DNA from: Streptomyces sp. NBC_00344 | GTDB taxonomy: Bacteria > Actinomycetota > Actinomycetes > Streptomycetales > Streptomycetaceae | NCBI RefSeq assembly: GCF_036088315.1 | Contig: NZ_CP107996.1 | Coordinates: 6,189,001-6,253,000, forward strand | Direction of reading: 5' to 3' | DNA length: 64,000 nucleotides | Shown here: positions 57,548 to 64,000 of the stretch, piece by piece | Position numbering within the stretch: the first letter of the stretch is position 1 | How the letters are laid out: every line of letters begins with the position of its first letter | Translations under genes and position numbers: made by a program | Notes under the pieces: model-generated | What the model saw: the letters and a program-made list of their open reading frames with translations, nothing else | Databases searched by the model: none | What the model was told of the DNA's origin: nothing

Positions 57548-58633
57548 TCAACTGATCACCGCGGCCCGTACACAGAGCACATCCGGGAGGTGCGAGGCGA
57601 GCTGCTGCCAGCTGTCCCCGTCGTCGTCGCTCGTGAACACCTCGCCGTTGCGGTTGCCGAAGTACACCCCGGCCGGGTCGGCGTCGTCCGTGCGGAGCGC
57701 GTCGCGCAGCACCGTGCCGTAGTGCTCGCCGTCCGGCAGACCGGCCGACAGCGGTTCCCAGCTCTCGCCCGCGTCGCTCGTACGGTAGACGCGGCACCTG
57801 CGCCCGGCGGGAACCCGGTCCGAGTCGGCGGTGATGGGGAAGACGTAGGCCGTGCCCGCACGGTGCGGATGGGCGGCGACGGCGAAGCCGAAGGTGGACG
57901 GCAGGCCCGCGCCGATGTCCTTCCAGGTGGCCCCCGCGTCGTCACTCCGGTAGACGCCCCAGTGGTTCTGCAGATACAGCCGGTCCGCGTCCCCGGCGTC
58001 CTGGGCGATCTTGTGTACGCACTGGCCGAACTCCGGATCGGGGTCGGGCAGGAAGACCGCCGACACCCCCTTGTTGGAAGGCTCCCACGCCGCCCCGCCG
58101 TCCCGGGAACGGAACACCCCTGCCGTGGACACCGCCACGGTCACCGCGTCGGCGCTCCGGCGGTCGGTGATCACGGTGTGCACCGCTTCACCGCCGCCGC
58201 CCGGAACCCACTTGGACCGGGTCGGGTGCTCCCAGAGAGGCCGCACCAGTTCGAAGGTCTCGCCCCGGTCCTCGGACCTGAAGAGCGCCGCCGGCTCGGT
58301 GCCCGCGTAGACCACATCCGGCGCGGCAGGGCCCGCCGGATGCAACTGCCACACCCGCTCCAGGGAGGCGCCGGTGTCCTTGGGGAACCTCACCGCCGGC
58401 TTCTTCGGCTCGGTCCAGCTCTTCCCAAGGTCGTCCGAATGGAACACCGAGGGGCCCCAGTGCGCGCTGTCCCCGCCGACGAGGACTCTCGGTGTGGACG
58501 TGCGGGTGTCGATGCCGACGGAGTACACGGCCTGTGCGTTGAAGTGCGGCCCCTGGAATTCCCAGTCCCTGCCGCGCCTGCGGCCGATGAAGAGCCCTTT
58601 GCGCGTGCCTACGGTCAGCAGTACCTCGGTCAT
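57548..58633 (-). CDS. BNR/sialidase-like repeat protein
   Basis: A 361-aa beta-propeller protein with at least six Asp-box (BNR) motifs, S-x-D-x-G-x-(S/T)-(W/F), e.g. SDDLGKSW, SEDRGETF, SRDGGAAW, SDDAGATW and SDDDGDSW. No sialidase catalytic residues (FRIP motif, Tyr/Glu pair) are recognised and there is no signal peptide, so glycosidase activity is doubtful. ATG 58633 has GGAGG eight bases upstream; the frame continues upstream without support. Confidence 0.85.
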   Translation of the reverse strand: MTEVLLTVGTRKGLFIGRRRGRDWEFQGPHFNAQAVYSVGIDTRTSTPRVLVGGDSAHWGPSVFHSDDLGKSWTEPKKPAVRFPKDTGASLERVWQLHPAGPAAPDVVYAGTEPAALFRSEDRGETFELVRPLWEHPTRSKWVPGGGGEAVHTVITDRRSADAVTVAVSTAGVFRSRDGGAAWEPSNKGVSAVFLPDPDPEFGQCVHKIAQDAGDADRLYLQNHWGVYRSDDAGATWKDIGAGLPSTFGFAVAAHPHRAGTAYVFPITADSDRVPAGRRCRVYRTSDAGESWEPLSAGLPDGEHYGTVLRDALRTDDADPAGVYFGNRNGEVFTSDDDGDSWQQLASHLPDVLCVRAAVIS

Positions 58634-58801
58634 GTGCAACACCTCCAGGACGTCGTTGTCGCGGATAGGGGCCAGTCTGCCCCTCGCCACTGACAACGGC
58701 CTCCGTGACGGACCTTTGCGCAGGTCACACACTTCTTACGGATCAATGACACGAGCGCCCGGAGAAGGGCCGCGCAGGCCCGGGCACCGTACGGTCCTGA
58801 T

Positions 58802-59851
58802 ATGCGTGTACTTGTCACCGGAGGCGCGGGCTTCATCGGCTCGCACATCACCCGGGCCCTCACCGACCGTGGACACCGTCCCGTCGTCTTCGACGCCCTG
58901 TTGCCGTCCGCCCACCCCCAGCCGCCGCCGCTGCCCGATGCCGAATGGATCCACGCGGACGTCCGCGACACCGGCGCGGTGGCCCGCGCCCTGCGCGGCG
59001 TGGACGCGGTGTGCCACCAGGCGGCGATGGTCGGTCTCGGCAAGGACTTCAGCGACGCAGCCGACTACGTCGGCTGCAACGACCTCGGGACCGCGGTGCT
59101 GCTGGCCGCCATGACGGAAGCGGGCGTCCGCGGTCTGGTGCTCGCCGGATCCATGGTCGTCTACGGCGAGGGCCGCTACGACTGTCCGGCCCACGGCCCG
59201 GTGCGTCCCGGGCCGCGTACACCGGCCGACCTGGACGCCGGCCGGTTCGAGCCACTCTGTCCGCGCTGCGGCGCCGAACTGCGCCCCGGCCTGGTCGCCG
59301 AGGACGCTCCGCCCGACCCGCGCAACGTCTACGCGACGACCAAACTCACCCAGGAACACCTGGCCGCATCCTGGGCCCGTTCCTGCTGCGGCCGGGCGGT
59401 CTCGCTGCGCTATCACAACGTGTACGGTCCCGGAATGCCCAGGAACACCCCCTACGCGGGTGTGGCCTCCTTCTTCCGCTCGGCGCTCGCCCGCGGTGAG
59501 GCCCCCCGGGTCTTCGAGGACGGCCGCCAGCGCCGGGACTTCGTCCATGTCAGGGACGTGGCAGCCGCCGACGTCCTCGCCCTGGAGACCCTGGCGGACC
59601 GCGAACCGGGTGCGCTCACCGCCTACAACACCGGTAGCAACACCCCCCGCACGGTCGGCGAGATGGCCGAGGAACTGGCTCGCGCGTACGGCGGTCCCGC
59701 GCCGGTCGTCACCGGCGAGTACCGGCTCGGGGACGTACGGCACATCACCGCCGACTCGCAGCGGCTCATGAACGAGCTCGGCTGGAAGCCGGAGACAAGC
59801 TTCGCCGAGGGGGTCGCCGAATTCGCTAGCAGCGGGCTGCGGGGAGAGTGA
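58802..59851 (+). CDS. NAD-dependent sugar epimerase/dehydratase with Cys/His insert
   Basis: A 349-aa extended SDR. The cofactor motif is GGAGFIGSH (7-15) and the active site YATTK is Y177/K181. Between the Ser strand and the Tyr an insert carries C128-x2-H131 and C153-x2-C156 (CPRCG), a possible zinc-binding element unusual for sugar epimerases. TACGGT (58790-58795) six bases before the ATG looks like a -10 box for a leaderless message. The last 26 bp overlap the histidine kinase gene tail to tail. It probably makes a nucleotide sugar for the glycosyltransferases encoded nearby. Confidence 0.9.
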   Translation: MRVLVTGGAGFIGSHITRALTDRGHRPVVFDALLPSAHPQPPPLPDAEWIHADVRDTGAVARALRGVDAVCHQAAMVGLGKDFSDAADYVGCNDLGTAVLLAAMTEAGVRGLVLAGSMVVYGEGRYDCPAHGPVRPGPRTPADLDAGRFEPLCPRCGAELRPGLVAEDAPPDPRNVYATTKLTQEHLAASWARSCCGRAVSLRYHNVYGPGMPRNTPYAGVASFFRSALARGEAPRVFEDGRQRRDFVHVRDVAAADVLALETLADREPGALTAYNTGSNTPRTVGEMAEELARAYGGPAPVVTGEYRLGDVRHITADSQRLMNELGWKPETSFAEGVAEFASSGLRGE

Positions 59852-60938
59852 CCTCGAAACGGCAGCCGCCCGTCACGTTGCTCACTGCGGCCCTGCCCGC
59901 GTGCGCCTCCACGATGCCCCGGACGATGGCCAGCCCGAGCCCCGCACCCCCGGGCGGCGTACGGGCCGGGCTGCCTCGCCAGCCGGTGTCGAAGACCCGG
60001 TGCAGATCGTCCTCCGGGATGCCGCCGCAGCCGTCGGTCACCGAGAGCACCACCGAGCCGGCGCGCTGTTCGGCCGCGACGGCCACCGTGCCGTCTGCCG
60101 GTGTCCGGTGAATGGCGTTCACCAGGAGATTGGCGAGAACCCGTGTCATCTCCTTGCCGTCCACCTCGACCGGCAGGGGGTCCACGCTGCCGCCCACCAG
60201 CCGCACGCCGTGTTCACGGGCCAGCGGGTCGGCGCCGGCCAGTGCGTCCCCCACCAGGTCGTAGACGGACATCCGGGTCGGTGTGAGGGTGAGTGCCCCC
60301 GCATGGATGCGCGACAGCTCGAAGAGGTCACCGACCATCGTGTTCATCCGGTCCACCTCCGCCCGGATCTGGCGGAAGTAACGCTCAGGATCGTCGGCCA
60401 CGCCGTCCTCGAGAGCCTCGGACATGGCCCGCAGCCCGGCAAGCGGGGTACGCAGATCGTGCGAGATCCAGGCGACCAGTTCACGCCGGGAGGTCTCCAG
60501 CGCCTGCTCCCTCCGGCGTGAAGCGGCCAGCTTCTCGCTCGTCGCGGCCAACTCCCTGCCCAGGTCAGCCAGTTCCGCGGTGGGTGCCCGGCCGGGCGCG
60601 GCGAAGTCGCCGCCGTCACCGAACGAGCGCGTGGCGAGGGTCAGCGCCCTGCTGCCCGCGACCACCCACCGGCCGAGCAGCAGCGCGGTTCCCAGTGACA
60701 CCGCGGCGGCCATCGCGTCCACCAGCGTCACCACCTTGAGGTCGTGCGGCGACAGGAACATCGCCCAGGCCACGGCGAGTGTCCCGGCCAGCATCGCGGT
60801 CACCGCGACAGCGGAGATCACGGTGAGGGACACGGCGACGGACCGGCGGCGCAGCAGACGCAGGGCCAGCCCCCCGAGCAGCCCGGCCGCCGCGGCGCCG
60901 AGGAAGGCGTACAGGGCGATCCACAGCAGATCGTTCAT
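59826..60938 (-). CDS. Sensor histidine kinase
   Basis: A 370-aa membrane sensor kinase. Two helices (about 4-27 and 37-60) with further hydrophobic residues near 70-90 lead into a HAMP-like/linker region, then the H-box WISHDLRTPLAGL, N-box LLVNAIHRTP and G-boxes DGCGGIPEDDL and GGAGLGLAIV. ATG 60938 overlaps the regulator stop by ATGA. There is almost no extracytoplasmic loop, so it may sense the membrane itself. Its 3' end overlaps the epimerase gene by 26 bp. Confidence 0.93.
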   Translation of the reverse strand: MNDLLWIALYAFLGAAAAGLLGGLALRLLRRRSVAVSLTVISAVAVTAMLAGTLAVAWAMFLSPHDLKVVTLVDAMAAAVSLGTALLLGRWVVAGSRALTLATRSFGDGGDFAAPGRAPTAELADLGRELAATSEKLAASRRREQALETSRRELVAWISHDLRTPLAGLRAMSEALEDGVADDPERYFRQIRAEVDRMNTMVGDLFELSRIHAGALTLTPTRMSVYDLVGDALAGADPLAREHGVRLVGGSVDPLPVEVDGKEMTRVLANLLVNAIHRTPADGTVAVAAEQRAGSVVLSVTDGCGGIPEDDLHRVFDTGWRGSPARTPPGGAGLGLAIVRGIVEAHAGRAAVSNVTGGCRFEVTLPAARC

Positions 60939-61684
60939 CGGGCGTCCACCCCCTCCACCCCGTCCGCCGCGGCCGCGGAAGCCGCATCGAAGCGGTAGCC
61001 GACCCCCCACACCGTCTGGATCAGCGCGGGCGCGGCTGGATCGTCCTCGATCTTGCCGCGCAGCCGCCGCACATGGACCGTGACGGTCGACAGGTCGCCG
61101 AATTCCCAGCCCCAGACCTCATGCATCAGCCGCTCTCTGGTGCAGGCCTGCCCCGAATGTTTCACCAGGTAGGACAGAAGATCGAACTCCCGCAGTGTCA
61201 GGGCGAGTTCGCGGCCGTCCTTGGTGGCCCGCCGGGCCGCTGGTTCCACGGTGATGCCCGCTGCCTCCAGCAGCGGCCCCGGCCGGTCACCGGCGCCGGT
61301 GCTCCGGCGCAGTACCGATTCGACCCGCAGCACCAGTTCCCGCGGGCTGAAGGGTTTGGTCACGTAGTCGTCGGCGCCTATCTCAAGACCGAGGATCCGG
61401 TCGTCCTCGTCCCCGCGAGCGGTCAGCATGATCACCGGCACCGGTCCGCGGGCCCGCAGCGCCCGGCACACCTCGAGGCCGTCCATGCCGGGCAGCATCA
61501 GATCGAGCACCACCAGGTCCGGGCGGTGGCGGGTGGCGCATTCCAGAGCCGCCGGGCCGTCGGCGGCGCGGTCCACGGTGTATCCGGCCCGGTCGAGGTA
61601 GCCGGTGACCACTTCGGAGACGGTCGGGTCGTCATCGACGACCAGAACACGGAGCGGGCGGTGTGCGGGGTGCGGGTTCTGCAT
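60935..61684 (-). CDS. OmpR/PhoB-family response regulator
   Basis: A 249-aa regulator. The receiver domain has VVDDDP, the phospho-accepting Asp in LVVLDLMLPGMDG and the KPFSPREL lysine; the C-terminal winged helix is ELALTLREFDLLSYL...VTVHVRRLRGKIEDDP...TVWGVGYRF. It is co-translated with the kinase and divergent from the glycosyltransferase operon, which it may control. Confidence 0.95.
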   Translation of the reverse strand: MQNPHPAHRPLRVLVVDDDPTVSEVVTGYLDRAGYTVDRAADGPAALECATRHRPDLVVLDLMLPGMDGLEVCRALRARGPVPVIMLTARGDEDDRILGLEIGADDYVTKPFSPRELVLRVESVLRRSTGAGDRPGPLLEAAGITVEPAARRATKDGRELALTLREFDLLSYLVKHSGQACTRERLMHEVWGWEFGDLSTVTVHVRRLRGKIEDDPAAPALIQTVWGVGYRFDAASAAAADGVEGVDAR

Positions 61685-61807
61685 GGCCCCAGCCTGTCAC
61701 CGAGCAGCCGCAAACGGCTTAACGCGTCGGTGCATGCGTGCGGATGTCCGCGTTTCGTAAGGTCCGGAATCGCCCCTCGTCCCTTTCCGGTTCGTACGGT
61801 GAGGGAC

Positions 61808-62488
61808 GTGACCGACCTGATCCCGACGACCGTGGACGTCGTCCTCCCCTGCCTAGACGAGGCCGCCGCACTGCCCTGGGTGCTGGAACGCATCCCCGCC
61901 GGATGGCGTGCCGTCGTGGTGGACAACGGCTCATCGGACGGCTCGTCCCGCATCGCCGGATCCCTCGGCGCCACCGTGGTCCACGAGCCGCGGCGCGGCT
62001 TCGGGGCGGCCTGCCACGCGGGCCTGCTCGCCGCGACGGCGGAACTCGTCTGCTTCTGCGACTGCGACGCCTCACTGGATCCGGGTCTGCTGCCCGCTCT
62101 CGTGCGCCGGGTCGCGGACGGCGAGGCGGATCTGGTGCTGGGACGCAGACGACCGTCGGAACACGGCGCTTGGCCCCTGCACGCGCGTGCGGGCAACCTC
62201 GCGCTCTCCAGGATGCTGCACGCCCGTACCGGGGTGAGGCTGCGGGACCTGGGGCCGATGCGCGCGGCCCGCCGCGAGGCCCTGCTGGGCCTCGGGCTGA
62301 CCGACCGGCGCAGCGGCTACCCGCTGCAGATGGTCGTACGGGCCGCGGACGCGGGCTGGCGGATCGCCGAACAGGATGTGCCGTATCTGCCGCGGACCGG
62401 GAAATCGAAGGTCACCGGCACCTGGCGGGGCACCTGGCAGGCCGTTGGCGACATGCGCGCCGTGCTCGCCGAAGGCGCCACGCGATGA
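61808..62488 (+). CDS. GT2-family glycosyltransferase (DPM1-like)
   Basis: A 226-aa glycosyltransferase family 2 protein. The nucleotide-sugar part is VDVVLPCLDEAAALPWVLERIP and VVVDNGSSDGS; the metal motif is CDCDASLDP. There is no membrane anchor, so it works in the cytoplasm, perhaps on a polyprenyl phosphate. GTG 61808 follows TACGGT (61795-61800) by seven bases, again suggesting a leaderless message, although GAGGGA could also act as ribosome-binding site. It overlaps the next gene by ATGA. Confidence 0.9.
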   Translation: MTDLIPTTVDVVLPCLDEAAALPWVLERIPAGWRAVVVDNGSSDGSSRIAGSLGATVVHEPRRGFGAACHAGLLAATAELVCFCDCDASLDPGLLPALVRRVADGEADLVLGRRRPSEHGAWPLHARAGNLALSRMLHARTGVRLRDLGPMRAARREALLGLGLTDRRSGYPLQMVVRAADAGWRIAEQDVPYLPRTGKSKVTGTWRGTWQAVGDMRAVLAEGATR

Positions 62489-63114
62489 CGACCCTGATCG
62501 TGATCGCCAAGGAACCGCGGCCCGGCCGTGTGAAGACCCGGCTCACCCCGCCCTGCACACCCGACCAGGCGGCCCGGCTCGCGGCGGCGGCGCTCGCCGA
62601 CACCCTGGAGACCATCGCGGCCTGTCCCGCGCGGCGCCGGCTTCTGGTGCTCGACGGGGCGCCGGGTGCGTGGCTGCCGCCCGGGTTCGAGGTGGTGCCG
62701 CAGTGTGCGGGAGGTCTCGACGAACGGCTGGCCGCCGCCTTCGCGCTGTGCAGTGGGCCGGTCCTGCTCGTCGGCATGGACACTCCGCAGATCACCCCCG
62801 AGCTGCTTGCTCCCGTGCTCGGACCCGGCGCCTGGGCCGGTTGCGGGGCGTGGTTCGGGCCGGCCGAGGACGGCGGTTTCTGGGCCCTCGGCCTCAAGGA
62901 GCCCGCCCCCGAGCTGCTCCGCGGTGTCCCCATGTCGACACCGACGACCGGCGCCGTACAGCGCGCACGGCTGACCGGCGCCGGGCTCACCGTGCGCGAT
63001 CTGCCGGTACTGCGCGATGTCGACACCGCCGAGGACGTGCGGGCCGTGGCCGCCCTGATCCCCGGCAGCAGGTTCGCCGAAGCCGCCGCAGCGCACCTCG
63101 GAGTCCGTGGATGA
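62485..63114 (+). CDS. DUF2064 / TIGR04282-type glycosyltransferase
   Basis: A 209-aa member of the DUF2064 family, nucleotidyl/glycosyl-transferase-like (related to CofC/MobA folds). Motifs: LIVIAKEPRPGRVKTRLTPPCTP at the start, LLVGMDTPQITPELL and WFGPAEDGGFWALGLKEP. In other bacteria the TIGR04282 branch is linked to arsenosugar biosynthesis, but nothing here points to arsenic. Coupled by ATGA overlaps on both sides. Confidence 0.88.
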   Translation: MTTLIVIAKEPRPGRVKTRLTPPCTPDQAARLAAAALADTLETIAACPARRRLLVLDGAPGAWLPPGFEVVPQCAGGLDERLAAAFALCSGPVLLVGMDTPQITPELLAPVLGPGAWAGCGAWFGPAEDGGFWALGLKEPAPELLRGVPMSTPTTGAVQRARLTGAGLTVRDLPVLRDVDTAEDVRAVAALIPGSRFAEAAAAHLGVRG

Positions 63115-63836
63115 CCGCGCCGGTGAGGTCCCGCAGCTGGCAGGCCGATCCGTACACCGACGCACTGCGCACCGGCCGGGGCCCGCTCTTCTTGCGCAGG
63201 GACGACGGCTGGCTGCTTCCGCTGGACGTGGAACGCTGGTGCGCGAGCGCCGGTGGTGCGGACCTGTCGGTGCTCCGCAGGTGCGAGGGCGCCGTCCTCG
63301 ACATCGGCTGCGGGCCGGGGAGGATGGTCGCCGCACTGGCCGCGCTGGGCCACCGGGCGCTCGGCGTCGACGTCAGTCCGGCCGCCGTCGCCCGCACCGC
63401 CCGCGCGGGCGGTCCCGCGCTGTGCCGCTCGGTCTTCGAGCAACTGCCGGGGGAGGGGCGCTGGGACACGGCCCTCCTCATCGACGGGAATATCGGCATC
63501 GGCGGCGACCCGCAGGCGCTGCTGGCCCGCACCGCGCAACTCGTCGGCCCCACCGGTCTTCTGATCGCCGAGGCTGCCCCGGTGGACGTCGACGAATGCG
63601 TACGGGTGCGGGTCGACGACGGCCGGGGCAGCGCCGGAACAGGTTTTCCCTGGGCCAGGGTGGGGGTGAGCGCGCTCCTCCGCCGTGCCGATGCGGCCGG
63701 ATGGACGGTGGACGGGCAGTGGCAGGAGGAGGGGCGGCCCTTTGTCCTGCTGAGGCGGGGCGGCCGGGCCCGCGCCAACGCCGCGGCGCCCGGCAGCCGT
63801 ACGCTCTCCTTGAAGGCCCTGCCCGCGCAGGAATAG
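63111..63836 (+). CDS. Class I SAM-dependent methyltransferase
   Basis: A 241-aa methyltransferase. The SAM-binding motif I is VLDIGCGPGRMVAAL (near residue 63), followed by ALGVDVSPAAV and the acidic loop DTALLIDGNIGIGG. The substrate is unknown; its place behind two glycosyltransferase genes suggests a sugar or lipid-linked sugar. The ATG overlaps the previous stop by four bases. The 150 bp after it contain no feature seen except the ribosome-binding site of the next gene. Confidence 0.9.
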   Translation: MTAPVRSRSWQADPYTDALRTGRGPLFLRRDDGWLLPLDVERWCASAGGADLSVLRRCEGAVLDIGCGPGRMVAALAALGHRALGVDVSPAAVARTARAGGPALCRSVFEQLPGEGRWDTALLIDGNIGIGGDPQALLARTAQLVGPTGLLIAEAAPVDVDECVRVRVDDGRGSAGTGFPWARVGVSALLRRADAAGWTVDGQWQEEGRPFVLLRRGGRARANAAAPGSRTLSLKALPAQE

Positions 63837-63986
63837 CCGGAACGGAGCGTGGCCCACCCGCACGTCGGCATCGGCGCCCGCGGCCGGACACCCGATCACG
63901 GGCTCCATGTCCGTACCCCCGTGCGAGGCCTTACGGTGGCCGTCCCGGATCACTTCGCCGACTGCTACTGCTGAGGAGCGCATCGG

Positions 63987-64000
63987 ATGGCCCTGTTCGA
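63987..64000 (+). CDS. Start of a further gene, cut by the window edge
   Basis: ATG 63987 is preceded by GAGGAG (63973-63978) with eight bases spacing, and reads MALF before the window ends. The product cannot be told from four residues. Confidence 0.5.

Overview
The window is chromosomal DNA of a Streptomyces or close relative. The evidence is very high G+C with strong G/C bias at third codon positions, frequent GTG starts, ATGA/GTGA translational-coupling overlaps, a complete 'conservon' (cvnABCD plus P450s), and gene families typical of streptomycetes (DUF6296, DUF742, DUF3516 helicase, mycothiol-type PIG-L enzyme). No rRNA, tRNA, CRISPR array, insertion sequence or phage gene was recognised.

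Layout. 1-11 kb: the N-terminal part of a DEAD/DEAH helicase (cut by the window edge), a membrane hydrolase, a MarR-controlled efflux island (marR plus a heterodimeric ABC exporter on the minus strand, a homodimeric ABC exporter divergent), a flavin monooxygenase, YjbQ and a PIG-L deacetylase. 11-13 kb: a C1-family aminopeptidase. 13-21 kb: a sulfate-ester locus made of a cytosolic formylglycine sulfatase, a secreted GH43-like glycosidase, a divergent ROK regulator, an SsuABC/AtsRBC-type importer and the formylglycine-generating enzyme that would activate the sulfatase. 21.5-23.8 kb: a Ser/Thr kinase with an extracellular beta-propeller. 24-33.6 kb: a LacI-controlled sugar operon (ABC importer, GH130, Gfo/Idh/MocA, GH13, phosphohexomutase), preceded by three helically phased CCGGTT boxes. 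34.6-40 kb: the conservon with a CYP157-like and a CYP154-like P450. 40-46.8 kb: an aromatic-ring-type flavin hydroxylase, monomeric isocitrate dehydrogenase, two small conserved genes and an aldo/keto reductase. 46.9-53.2 kb: a peptide-export operon with a 75-aa double-glycine precursor without cysteine, an HlyD-like adaptor, a C39 peptidase-ABC exporter and a second NHLM-type ABC protein. 53.7-64 kb: mostly conserved genes (lactonase, chelatase-like protein, sugar kinase, uracil-DNA glycosylase, BNR-repeat protein), then a two-component system next to an epimerase and a three-gene glycosyltransferase/methyltransferase operon.

Three systems deserve most attention. The first is the peptide operon: the predicted core is an uncharged, Gly/Val/Thr/Ser-rich peptide with a run of GxxxG motifs, and there is no modification enzyme beside it. 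The second is the sulfatase locus, which carries its own activating enzyme, transporter and regulator with a well-defined inverted repeat between the divergent genes. The third is the sugar operon, in which a GH130 enzyme (a family that often releases mannose-1-phosphate) is co-transcribed with a phosphohexomutase able to use that product.

Most convergent gene pairs are separated by clear hairpin terminators; those found are listed. Start codons were chosen by ribosome-binding sites and coupling overlaps and often differ from the longest possible reading frame.
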